The notes under the pieces were generated by a model. That model ran no database searches, was not told the DNA's origin, and saw nothing but the letters and a program-made list of their open reading frames with translations. A program made the position numbers and the translations under genes. A DNA stretch of 64,000 nt from Flagellimonas sp. CMM7 (GTDB lineage: Bacteria; Bacteroidota; Bacteroidia; Flavobacteriales; Flavobacteriaceae): contig NZ_CP090003.1 of the NCBI RefSeq assembly GCF_021390195.1, forward strand, positions 1,290,001 through 1,354,000, given 5' to 3'. Shown here in pieces: positions 36,224 through 44,582 of the stretch. Within the stretch, counting starts at the first letter, position 1; each line of letters begins with the position of its first letter.

Positions 36224-36303
36224 TTCATCGTTTTTTAATCATAAAAGAATAGAAACTCTTTATCCAAATCCCTTTGCATAATTGAGCTCATTGATTACGA
36301 AGT

Positions 36304-38505
36304 TTATGCTGCCACTATAACCTCGATCTTTTTATATATTTCGGAAAACTCATTTGCAATATCTGCATAAACATCAGTTTTTTTGTTTTCATCTATTATT
36401 TCAATTACGGCGGAGTAATCTTGTTTATAGCTATCGGACACTTTACCTCTTGTATATAATCTTAACCTTAGTTCCCAGTACCCTGAAGAATATGATCTAG
36501 AAAATATTTTTTCAAATTGAATGATTGGGTTCCATGGTAAATTATACTTGTCATCGCTTGATATGTTGATTTCTTTTTTTCCAGTTAAGGTGTTTTTATA
36601 AAGTTTGGCCGTAATTCGTGCTCCTGAATATTCTTTGTTATTATCAGGATTCACTATTGGATCATAGGTTATTGTAATTTTTATTTTAAGTTTTGTTTCC
36701 TGTTCATTTGCGTTTAGTGTAGAAGGTACATGAAAACCTATAAACTGATAATTTTCTTGATCCAATTTTCCTTCATAAATATAAGCTGCGTTATTGTCTC
36801 CGGCTCTTAATGCTCTATCAACATTGGGCTCTCCAAACCCAACATAATTTAATGATGGTTCATTCAATTCTTCATGATTACTTCTTGGGTCTGTAAAGTG
36901 GCATAGTAGGCCCTTTACTAGATTTGGATCACTATGCGGATATGAATCAAATAATCTTTGGGCATACTGAGAAATCAAAGGTGTTGAATGACTTGTGCCG
37001 ACGTCAATTGCCAAATTATTACCATCTTTTGAAATTCCATAGGTGGCAAGACGTAAAGAGTGGTCATATGGACTAATCAGATTACCTCCATGAGCAACCA
37101 ACTCAGGTTTAATTCCTCTATCAGCTCCTGGGCCTTTCCTGGAAAAAGGAGACACAACATTACTACCAGACAGAGCATTCGGGTTTGTATGTTTTGCTAT
37201 TGAACCAATGGTTAATCCCAATAAAGATTCGGCAGGGCATCCAATTCTTGAATTTGCATTGCCAAAATGACCGTTTGGAAAATCACCCAATAGACTGGTC
37301 ATATTGCCAGCAGCAATTACAAACAGAACTTTATATTTCTTAGATAAATAATCTAAAAGCTTGGCTATATCGGAGAATTGTGCATCACTGATTGGTGAAT
37401 CGGCCCCCAAAGAAAGGTTGTATACTTGAACAACACCACTATATTTATCAACTACATCCTCAATCGCACTCATTAGCAAGAACTCACTTGGGCCTAATAA
37501 CTGGCCAGAATGGTCTACACCAAAGACAGCTAAATCAATTAGGTTGCAGTATGGTATTAGATTATGTGACCCTAAACAACTATCAATGTTATCCCCAAAT
37601 ACGCATCTACTGGCAACAAATGTTCCGTGATTATAATCACAATCAATGGAAGCAGAGTCAACATAGACAAACCTATCTTTTATTAAGTCATCCATTATAG
37701 GGTTTTTGCTTATGCCCGAGTCAACAATGCAGATAATGGAGTCAGACGTTATTTTGTCTATTTTTAAGGGGTTTGGTAAGGCTTCCGTCGGCATTGCCTG
37801 TGGGACAAAAAAAGTTTGACTTAATTTAATTTCCTTGATAGTGGAGTAATCCGCTGCTATTTTGGCTAAATGTTTAGCTTGCAGTTTGCAATAAATGATT
37901 GTTATACCATTTTTGAAATCTCTTTTACGGATAATTGTCGAGTAATTTCGCAATTCTACCTCAATTGAATTTGAAATTGCCAAAAGTTCCTTTTTGGAAA
38001 TTACGCTAAATAAGTTTATTGTTATCTCTATTTCCTCTTCTGATTCGAAATCTATTTTTCTAGAAATTTTGGTTTCCGGTGGAATACTGGAAATGTTTTC
38101 TATTGGAGCGAAATAGGTCTTTCCAGTATTGTCAGCTGACTCGATGTAGTTGTTAAGTCTTTCTTCAAATTTTGGGAACTTATCCTTACCAATTTTAGCC
38201 GTACCAATCGACTCGTTATTCGTAGAAAAGGATAAGAGTTCAAATCCTAAATTTTCAATTTTTTGTTTTTGACTCTTGATAGTAACCTTATCCGGCGTTT
38301 CTAGTTGCAGGAACAAGTCACTAGTATATTCAATATCTTTTTTGGATAAGGTAGATTTTACAAAGTTTCGAGTTAGAGTCCTTAACCTTATCCCGTGTTG
38401 CGAATGGTTAATACGTTTAACTGTAGGTGAAAATCCTTGTTTTTCATATTTCGCATTTCTAATATTTTCCTTTGGTATTTCGTAGTGAAATTTATCCTCG
38501 CCCAT
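36304..38505 (-). CDS. S8 (subtilisin-like) serine protease
   Basis: A 733-aa subtilase without a recognisable signal peptide, so probably intracellular. The catalytic triad is visible: Asp in ICIVDSGISKN (about residue 262), His in DYNHGTFVASR and Ser in GTSHSTPLISQ. The N-terminal 240 residues and the C-terminal 170 residues belong to no domain I recognise. In length and layout it resembles the IetS-type subtilases that work with an AAA ATPase in phage defence, but no AAA ATPase gene is adjacent. A plain housekeeping or toxin-antitoxin role cannot be excluded. Confidence 0.85.
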   Translation of the reverse strand: MGEDKFHYEIPKENIRNAKYEKQGFSPTVKRINHSQHGIRLRTLTRNFVKSTLSKKDIEYTSDLFLQLETPDKVTIKSQKQKIENLGFELLSFSTNNESIGTAKIGKDKFPKFEERLNNYIESADNTGKTYFAPIENISSIPPETKISRKIDFESEEEIEITINLFSVISKKELLAISNSIEVELRNYSTIIRKRDFKNGITIIYCKLQAKHLAKIAADYSTIKEIKLSQTFFVPQAMPTEALPNPLKIDKITSDSIICIVDSGISKNPIMDDLIKDRFVYVDSASIDCDYNHGTFVASRCVFGDNIDSCLGSHNLIPYCNLIDLAVFGVDHSGQLLGPSEFLLMSAIEDVVDKYSGVVQVYNLSLGADSPISDAQFSDIAKLLDYLSKKYKVLFVIAAGNMTSLLGDFPNGHFGNANSRIGCPAESLLGLTIGSIAKHTNPNALSGSNVVSPFSRKGPGADRGIKPELVAHGGNLISPYDHSLRLATYGISKDGNNLAIDVGTSHSTPLISQYAQRLFDSYPHSDPNLVKGLLCHFTDPRSNHEELNEPSLNYVGFGEPNVDRALRAGDNNAAYIYEGKLDQENYQFIGFHVPSTLNANEQETKLKIKITITYDPIVNPDNNKEYSGARITAKLYKNTLTGKKEINISSDDKYNLPWNPIIQFEKIFSRSYSSGYWELRLRLYTRGKVSDSYKQDYSAVIEIIDENKKTDVYADIANEFSEIYKKIEVIVAA

Positions 38506-38612
38506 GTTTAACTACTTATTTTACCGAGAAATGCCATTAAGGTACATTTCTTCAAAACAATTGAATTTTACAAGAAGTTTCGGGGAACAGTGTGAAGATA
38601 TGGCTTTCAATA

Positions 38613-38645
38613 AAAACTAGATTATACAAAACCCTTAGTTTTTTT
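38613..38645. terminator. Bidirectional terminator between recombinase and subtilase genes
   Basis: AAAACTA (38613..38619) and TAGTTTT (38636..38642) form a perfect 7-bp stem; a T7 run follows on the plus strand and T5 on the minus strand. It separates the serine recombinase from the S8 protease gene. Confidence 0.6.
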
Positions 38646-38670
38646 ATGGATTATGTCTACTTTTTTAAAC

Positions 38671-39330
38671 TTATTCAACGTGTTTATGACAAAGAGCCTC
38701 CTCTAAATTTTGATTCTTGTCCCAAAACAATGTACCGCATTCTTTACAAGTTCTTCTACCTTGGTGAGCCAAATATTTATAAAGTGTTCTTTTAGAACCA
38801 ACTTCAATTAACTTCATAATTTCTTCGATACTTAGCTTATTGTCTCGGTAGTACTTTTCAGCTAGAATAGCTTTATGTTTTGCTTTCTGACCTAAACCAG
38901 GTTTTCTCCCCAGTCGAACACCTCTGCGTCTTGAACTTTCCAGACCGGCCCGAGTCCTTTCGATAATAATGTCACGTTCCAATTGGGCAATCGATGCGAA
39001 TAGGTTGAACACGAACCTTCCGTGGGGAGAAGAGGTGTCAATAAAATTCTCCTGAATGCTTTTAAAATGGATTCCCCGTTTCTCAAAATCCTCGATTAAT
39101 TTGACCAAATGAGAAAGGCTCCTTGCAATACGGTCCATTTTCCAGACGACAATTGTGTCGCCTTCCCTTAATTTGGAAAGTAATTCGTCTAAACCCTTAC
39201 GTTCACTTTTTGCTCCAGATGAAATATCAGCATAAATATTCTTCGGTTCGATGCCTTCCTTCAAAAAAGCGTCAACCTGTAAATCATGTTTTTGGGATTT
39301 TGTGCTCACCCTTGCATAACCAAATGTCAT
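38671..39330 (-). CDS. Serine recombinase (resolvase/invertase family)
   Basis: Site-specific recombinase of 219 aa. The catalytic Ser is in GYARVSTKSQ (Ser9), and conserved arginines fall in KMDRIARS and ERDIIIERTRAG. A C-terminal helix-turn-helix (KLSIEEIMKLIEVGSKRTLYKYL, core given) is followed by an unusual Cys-rich end, CKECGTLFW and LCHKH, which may bind zinc. Small size fits a resolvase or invertase rather than a large serine integrase. Res-like inverted repeats lie just upstream of the gene. It may resolve element dimers or rearrange the neighbouring cargo. Confidence 0.92.
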   Translation of the reverse strand: MTFGYARVSTKSQKHDLQVDAFLKEGIEPKNIYADISSGAKSERKGLDELLSKLREGDTIVVWKMDRIARSLSHLVKLIEDFEKRGIHFKSIQENFIDTSSPHGRFVFNLFASIAQLERDIIIERTRAGLESSRRRGVRLGRKPGLGQKAKHKAILAEKYYRDNKLSIEEIMKLIEVGSKRTLYKYLAHQGRRTCKECGTLFWDKNQNLEEALCHKHVE

Positions 39331-39355
39331 TCCGTGTTATTTAAACATGTACAAG

Positions 39356-39427
39356 GTAAACTTTAAAAGTGTACGGTTAAAGTAAACTTGCCAAGGGTAA
39401 TGAACAAGTTTGGAAACAAAAGTTTAC
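39356..39427. repeat. Candidate res site upstream of the recombinase gene
   Basis: GTAAACTTTAAAAGTGTAC (39356..39374, inverted repeat with one mismatch), GTAAACTT again at 39382..39389 and AAGTTTAC at 39420..39427. Arrayed imperfect dyads directly 5' of a resolvase gene are what a res or inversion site looks like. The sequence between 39331 and 39491 has no gene. Confidence 0.45.
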
Positions 39428-39491
39428 AAAAACGGTGATTAATTTTGCTTCGCTTCACTTGACCAACTAAAAGAGAAGAAGGGTTGAGTAG

Positions 39492-39762
39492 GTGAAAATC
39501 CCCGCATTGAAAGGAATAACGGCTGTAAAAAAAAACAGCACATTAAATATCCGAACGAACCCAATAGCTTATCTCGGCCTTTACAGCAAAAAAGCAAGCC
39601 AATCGGACCATATTGACATAATGCGTATCTCCACGGGACTAATGCTCGTTGACCGTCAGCGAAAAGCAGAACTCCTAGAATCTGGCCAGGCTGAGATAAC
39701 GACCTGAAAAAATTTATGAACGAGTTAGAACGGTTATAGAAACGGCCAATAATCTTGATTGA
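39492..39762 (+). pseudogene. Possible frameshifted small gene
   Basis: An open frame from GTG 39492 runs to a stop at 39705..39707 and ends ESGQAEITT. The +1 frame from 39703 continues as PEKIYERVRTVIETANNLD and stops at 39762. Removing one base would give a continuous protein of about 90 aa that reads QAEITPEKIYERV. No family is recognised. It might instead be a chance frame; the gene-like look of the second segment is the only argument. It ends 14 bases before the convergent MBL gene. Confidence 0.3.
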
Positions 39763-39775
39763 CGTTTTTTAATCG

Positions 39776-41725
39776 CTAAAATCGAGCAGGAAAAGAGTGT
39801 GCCACCCATTTATGCTCGGTTTCATCCAGAGTGGCACACATAATGGTATCCCCATCAGTTCTTACATTGACCAGCCCATAATGATTTTTTTCCATGACCC
39901 TGGAACGCCATGCACTTTTAATCGTGTTTTCTGGTGAGAGGGGGCCATTGGGCTTGGTAAGATTAAAGTTTACTTTGATATTTCCCTTTTTGCCCTCTTT
40001 CTCAATAGGAGTTAGTATCTTCTTTTGTTCCCTTACGGCCTTTCTTAAAAATCGATTGGCCTCATTTTTATCTTTTATTGCCTTATGCTTCCAAAATTGT
40101 TCCGGACTTAGGTGGGCTTTGTCGTTGAATTCATCCAGCTCACGGCCTAAAATGACCCCGTCCAACGTGTTGGAACCGATAGGCAATCCTTCAAAATCAA
40201 TTCTGTTGACAGCCCCTAGGGTAACACTTCTTTCAATTTCAGTCATGTAGATCAAGGGTGTAATAAGCTTATCTTTATGCCTATCGATATTTTTGAAACC
40301 TGTTGTTGCACTTGCGCCAACTATTTCGGGCCTTGGATGTGCATGACCCTCTGCATCCCCAGATGATATTATAGTGGCGGCAGCTTTTATCTTTTCAAGA
40401 AATTTATAGGATATGTCATTGCCTCCATGGTGACATGCTTTAGCAACATCACATTCCCAGGCACCAATCCTGTCCCCATAGCAATTACTTATCCAGTCCA
40501 TGCTTTCAGAGTTCAAATCTCCTGTCAGCAGAATTTTCGAATCCCCATAATCAATTCTCAGGCAAATGCTGTGTCCGTTGGTGTTAAATGATTTTTTACC
40601 AAAATCAGGAAGGGTTTCCCTCCCTTTACCATCAACAAAAGATACCGGTCCAAGAATTTTGATTTCACAACCATGCTTTGTTTTCCAAAGATTGGGAAGG
40701 TTTCTCCCAGAAGAAAGAACATTTCTGTCAAGGGTTATTCGTTCCACCTTCGTGCTAACACTATTATTCAGAACATCATTGATAAATGATTTCCAAGGCC
40801 CGGAAAGTTTCTCGACACTATCTTTTGAAACCGCACCTTCTGCATCGCTTCTATCCCCCAGAAGTTGTATAAAGCCTTCACTGGTGGCAGCACCAAGGCC
40901 TTGGGAGTGTTTTGGGTTTGCACTTGTATTGTTTCTCCATCTGGAGAGTCCTGGATGGTGGAAGGTCTTGATGTTCACTTTTAAACTGTCCAACTCGCGG
41001 TCGGACATTGGACTGTCAGAGCGGACTAGGTCATGTAAACCGCCATAGTGGTCATTATCAGAATGTGAGGCCATCATACTATCAAGGTCAATTTCAAAAG
41101 CCCCATAATCCATGAAAAATTTCCAATCTATAAAGTCGGCAGCATTTTTCCCAGTGAGCTGTTTCGTTCTTTCAAGTCCCCCATCAATTAGTAAATGTCT
41201 CTTGTCAGGAGTGCAAACTAAAACGCCGTCACCTTGGGTAACATCCACAAAGTATACTTCCAATAGGGGTTCGCTCACCAAATCCTTAGTACTCATTTTG
41301 CCATGTGTACCGCGAACCCGGACCTCACATATACTTCTTCCGCGTTTTGAGATTTGCACAAGGTCTCCCCACAACAGTTTTTTGTTTTTATTTTTGGCTG
41401 TTTTCATGGACTTTACCAAGCCTGAATTTGAGGTCCCCGTTTTTCTTACATAAGCTATTTCCACAAGATGTTTTGAAAGCACAAAACCTTGTTGGCTCTT
41501 AAACTTAACCCTTGTCCATTTAGTGTTCTCCAATTGGTTGGGAAGTTCAACTTCATCACCCCACTTTAACGTTCTAAGTACGGAAGCAGTTTCACTGCTG
41601 TTCGATTTCAGTTCGGTTCTGAACTTTTTTCTGAACTTGGCCCTTAATTGTCTTTTCTGGTATGGCTCACTTGAATTAACCATACTGTTTTCTTCGGAGT
41701 ATGCTCTTACCCATCCTTTGGTCAT
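39776..41725 (-). CDS. MBL-fold hydrolase with N-terminal SH3-like domains (ComEC/Rec2-type)
   Basis: A 649-aa protein with no signal peptide. Residues about 20-165 form one or two bacterial SH3-like modules (KWTRVKFKSQQGFVLSKHLVEI; LLWGDLVQIS). The metallo-beta-lactamase domain begins near 173 (YFVDVTQGDGVLV) and carries the metal motif ASHSDNDHYGG (HxDxDH type) and later CHHGGND and SSGDAEGHAHPRPE, as in ComEC-like hydrolases. It is a soluble version, without the ComEC channel. Similar proteins occur as effector-like cargo on mobile elements; a nuclease role is possible but unproven. Confidence 0.85.
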   Translation of the reverse strand: MTKGWVRAYSEENSMVNSSEPYQKRQLRAKFRKKFRTELKSNSSETASVLRTLKWGDEVELPNQLENTKWTRVKFKSQQGFVLSKHLVEIAYVRKTGTSNSGLVKSMKTAKNKNKKLLWGDLVQISKRGRSICEVRVRGTHGKMSTKDLVSEPLLEVYFVDVTQGDGVLVCTPDKRHLLIDGGLERTKQLTGKNAADFIDWKFFMDYGAFEIDLDSMMASHSDNDHYGGLHDLVRSDSPMSDRELDSLKVNIKTFHHPGLSRWRNNTSANPKHSQGLGAATSEGFIQLLGDRSDAEGAVSKDSVEKLSGPWKSFINDVLNNSVSTKVERITLDRNVLSSGRNLPNLWKTKHGCEIKILGPVSFVDGKGRETLPDFGKKSFNTNGHSICLRIDYGDSKILLTGDLNSESMDWISNCYGDRIGAWECDVAKACHHGGNDISYKFLEKIKAAATIISSGDAEGHAHPRPEIVGASATTGFKNIDRHKDKLITPLIYMTEIERSVTLGAVNRIDFEGLPIGSNTLDGVILGRELDEFNDKAHLSPEQFWKHKAIKDKNEANRFLRKAVREQKKILTPIEKEGKKGNIKVNFNLTKPNGPLSPENTIKSAWRSRVMEKNHYGLVNVRTDGDTIMCATLDETEHKWVAHSFPARF

Positions 41726-42414
41726 AGTATAAAGAGTTAAAGAGTTAAACTTATGTCAAAAAAATATCGAAACTCAGATAAATCGGACATTTTTCGGGGA
41801 AAGTACAGCTAAATATATAAAAAAATCTTATAGTATTTGCATTATGATCCGATAGATCTCAGTTACGTAATTAATGAAAAAGTCGTATAACCAGCATAAG
41901 GAAATTTCTTAGAAGCAGTTTTCAAGATAAGCTATTTTGAAGTTTACTCGAATAATCTTCATCATATACACTTCCCTTGTCAATATGATTATGTTGATAG
42001 TGATTTCTTTAAAATAAGAGGAATACTATTAAGCACCTACCAAACACACCATAATTAGTCCTTAAAATTTGACAGCTCAAATTCGTTTTATTCGATGTTG
42101 GAAAATGCTATTCTAACCAACCATGATACTTGATTTCTTTTGCCAGCAACTGAAAACAACTTAATTCTTTAAAAACTAGGGTTTTTACGCAAAAATTAAA
42201 AACAAAAATCTTAGTCAAACTATGGCCTTTATACAACAAAAACACTTTATCAATAAAATTGGTTTTTAATCGAGTACTATTCTATTCTTCAAGATAAAAT
42301 CAATATTTAAATCTCTCGTTCAGAGACATTTACCTCCCCAAAATATTTGTTTTCGGATTATTTAATTTCCAGTAATCCATGACAAGCTTTGATTCACCCT
42401 TAAAGAAACGTAAG
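41726..42414. other. AT-rich non-coding stretch, about 690 bases
   Basis: No open frame with convincing coding character, no clear hairpin terminator and no repeat shared with other parts of the window was seen. It may hold decayed sequence or the promoter of the rightward gene that follows. Confidence 0.5.
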
Positions 42415-42957
42415 ATGCAAAGAGTAATTAAAATTCTGTTTTTGGTTTTTGCAGTTGGCTTTGCCAATGGACAAGAAAGATTGACCCTTAAGACTAAATA
42501 TAAAATCAAAAACAAATACGGACCAAATCACGTTCAAAAGGAGATTAAAAGATTAAAGGATGTTGAAACCAAAATTGAACGGACCATTGAGGAAAAATTC
42601 AAAATAAAAGATTCTATTACCGGTAAAGTTGAGGATACGGTCGTTATCAACAAGATTACGGTGACCGAAAAAACATCCATGGAAAGCAAAGAGGGAAAAA
42701 AATGCACGGAATGCCCAAATGAGGCCAAAGCTTTTTTAAAGCTTCAAGAAGATAAATTATATGTAAACTATTACCTCAACAACCGAAATGTCAAACAGGA
42801 CAGCACCTATTATTTCAATTCCTTGGGAATCGGAACCTTTATCGGATGGGACCAAGCCATGGGAAGGGGGACTAATATTTGGGATTATGATGGTGCATTT
42901 TGGTTTGGGCTCTCCTTGGGCATTGACATATTCAAGTTTGGAAAAGTACCTGACTAG
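42415..42957 (+). CDS. Exported hypothetical protein
   Basis: A 180-aa protein if the internal ATG at 42415 is used, which gives a clean signal peptide (MQRVIKILFLVFAVGFANGQ); an ATG at 42379 would add 12 residues, including a charged stretch. After the signal it has a Lys/Glu-rich helical region (about 25-100) and a C-terminal part with aromatic and glycine residues (GIGTFIGWDQAMGRGTNIW). Two Cys (KKCTECPNEA) may form a disulfide or bind a metal. No family recognised. It is convergent with the PLP-enzyme gene downstream. Confidence 0.6.
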   Translation: MQRVIKILFLVFAVGFANGQERLTLKTKYKIKNKYGPNHVQKEIKRLKDVETKIERTIEEKFKIKDSITGKVEDTVVINKITVTEKTSMESKEGKKCTECPNEAKAFLKLQEDKLYVNYYLNNRNVKQDSTYYFNSLGIGTFIGWDQAMGRGTNIWDYDGAFWFGLSLGIDIFKFGKVPD

Positions 42958-43085
42958 GTAAGCGAACAATTCCAATGCATTAAATTGCACCTATTTCTAA
43001 ACTTGCTTAAATTTTATCTAAAGGGCTATTTTAATGACAGAAAACGGTGGTAAAAGTAAATCGGGTATCTAAGTTGCTAGCACAA

Positions 43086-43116
43086 AATAAAGGAGAGGCA
43101 TTTTGATTGCCCCTCC
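43086..43116 (-). terminator. Terminator downstream of the PLP C-S lyase gene
   Basis: On the minus strand GGAGGGGCA-ATCAAAA-TGCCTCTCC (43092..43116, one G-T wobble) is followed by TTTATTTT, about 35 bases after the stop of the gene ending at 43150. Confidence 0.7.
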
Positions 43117-43149
43117 AATATCTCCGATACAACATTAGCACTATATGCA

Positions 43150-44403
43150 TTATATCTTTCCCAAAGCTTGAGAAAGGTCATCCCAAAGATCTTCCGTGTT
43201 TTCCACACCTACGGACAAACGAATCATTCTTTCAGTAAAACCAAGATTTCTTTTTCTTTTGCTTTCTACATCAGCATGTGTCATGGAAAAGGGGTGTTCC
43301 GCCAAACTCTCGGTTCCTCCCAGGCTTACCGCCAGTTTTATCAAGTTCAAATTATCTAGGACTTTAAACGCCTCATCTTCCGAACCTTTTATGTCAAAGG
43401 ATATCATTGCCCCAGAAGAGGAATACTGTCTTTTGAAAATCGGATATGCTGGGTCAGATTCTTGAAGAAGGCCCAAATAATATACCTTTCCAACCTTTTC
43501 GTGCTGTTCAAGTCGCTGTGCCAATATTGCAGCATTCCTGGCCTGTTGTTCCATCCTCACCTTAAGGGTTTCAAGACTACGGGTCATTAGCCATGCTGTC
43601 CAGGAATCTGTCATATTTCCCACAAAGGTTCTAAATCCCTTTATTTGTCCGATTAATTCGGCATTGCCAGCACAAGCTCCAGCGATTAAGTCAGAATGTC
43701 CACCAATATACTTGGTAGCTGAGTACAATACCAAATCCGCCCCATGCTTCAAGGGCTGCGACCAAACCGGACCCATATAGGTGTTATCCACCACTAGAAT
43801 CACCTTGTCCTCGGATGTCGAAAAGTGATCAGCCAGACGTTTGCACATTTCAAGGTCGAAAATCGCAGAGGTGGGATTGGTTGGTGTTTCTACATATATC
43901 ATTTTCAAATTTCCCTGGCCCCTCGTTATTCTTTGTCTAATCTCATCTTCGGATTCCCCAGACTTGAACTCCAGTGTATCGATACCATAATGCTTCACCA
44001 TTTTTGTAATGAAGTGATCGGTGCCTCCATAAAGCGGTGCCCCATGCAATAGTAAGTCCCCAGGTTTTAGCAATTCAAAAAATGTGGAGGTAATTGCTGC
44101 CATACCGCTTGAAAACACTGCGCAATCCTCTGCTCCGTCCCAAAGGGCAAGCCTTTTTTCCAAAATTTCTAGATTTGGATTGTTCAAACGGCTATAAATA
44201 TTTCCAAGTCTTTCTCCTTCGGCAGCTTGATCAAGACCGTATGCTAGTTGGAAAAACCGCTTTCCTTGCTCAGCGGATTCAAAGACAAAAGTACTTGTTT
44301 GAAAAATTGGGGGCTTTACGGAGCTCTCCGCATTTTCGGGATTATGTCCATGCGACATCATTAGGCTTTCGGGTTGCATTTTTTTAGAACTTATAACACT
44401 CAT
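43150..44403 (-). CDS. Cys/Met-metabolism PLP enzyme (methionine gamma-lyase or cystathionine gamma-synthase type)
   Basis: Fold-type I PLP enzyme of 417 aa from the trans-sulfuration family. The PLP lysine is in LVLYSATKYIGGHSDLIAG; FSSGMAAITSTF and VDNTYMGPVWSQPLKHGAD are further signatures. The family includes cystathionine synthases and lyases and methionine gamma-lyase, and sequence alone does not separate them here. It is the promoter-distal member of a methionine block with metG and metK but has its own predicted promoter and paired ATTTGGGG sites (44465..44494), the same kind as those ahead of metK. Confidence 0.88.
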   Translation of the reverse strand: MSVISSKKMQPESLMMSHGHNPENAESSVKPPIFQTSTFVFESAEQGKRFFQLAYGLDQAAEGERLGNIYSRLNNPNLEILEKRLALWDGAEDCAVFSSGMAAITSTFFELLKPGDLLLHGAPLYGGTDHFITKMVKHYGIDTLEFKSGESEDEIRQRITRGQGNLKMIYVETPTNPTSAIFDLEMCKRLADHFSTSEDKVILVVDNTYMGPVWSQPLKHGADLVLYSATKYIGGHSDLIAGACAGNAELIGQIKGFRTFVGNMTDSWTAWLMTRSLETLKVRMEQQARNAAILAQRLEQHEKVGKVYYLGLLQESDPAYPIFKRQYSSSGAMISFDIKGSEDEAFKVLDNLNLIKLAVSLGGTESLAEHPFSMTHADVESKRKRNLGFTERMIRLSVGVENTEDLWDDLSQALGKI

Positions 44404-44454
44404 AACTACAATTTTTAATTATTTCTAAAATTCTGCAATACTTTTTGCGGACAA

Positions 44455-44494
44455 GAAAATTATTCCCCAAATGCAGGTTAGTCGACCCCAAATC
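44455..44494 (-). promoter_or_regulatory. Predicted LytTR-type operator and -7 box of the PLP enzyme gene
   Basis: Read on the minus strand, GATTTGGGG (44486..44494) and CATTTGGGG (44465..44473) are direct 9-base repeats separated by 12 bases. This spacing is characteristic of LytTR-domain regulators. A -7-like TAATTTTC (44455..44462) follows the second repeat after 2 bases. A closely similar site with the same distance to a -7 region precedes metK, and a LytTR gene lies upstream of that. Binding is inferred, not shown. Confidence 0.55.
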
Positions 44495-44582
44495 CAACAT
44501 AGGCAATAAAGCCATGATTGGATTGAACATTAAAGAGTTTTATAGGGAAGTTTGCCAAAATGTGGTGGAAGGAAAAATAGCT

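Larger units (their letters stand above)
28557..36240. repeat. 18-bp motif repeated at gene junctions of a cassette-like array
   Basis: On the minus strand the consensus is AAAGTTYAAATAAACGAT (with AAAGGAT as a frequent variant ending). Copies (plus-strand coordinates): 28557..28574, 30864..30881, 31143..31160, 31727..31744, 32437..32454, 32956..32973, 34290..34307, 34573..34590, 35227..35243 and a partial one at 36227..36240, with a weaker relative at 35951..35968; one more lies outside at 22377..22394. Most touch a stop codon or a start codon of a leftward gene, and at 31143 the motif is essentially the whole spacer between two genes. They are not inside any gene's conserved part. One copy per gene is what a recombination-site-bounded cassette array would show; a shared translation-start context is the alternative. 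Confidence 0.7.

Noticed and set aside
28557..36240. Classical integron attC sites
   Set aside because: The junction motif lacks GTTRRRY and RYYYAAC ends, and at 31143..31160 the spacer is far too short for an attC hairpin.
39894..41732. Several rightward frames opposite the MBL gene
   Set aside because: Serine/phenylalanine/leucine-rich shadows of the MBL coding strand.
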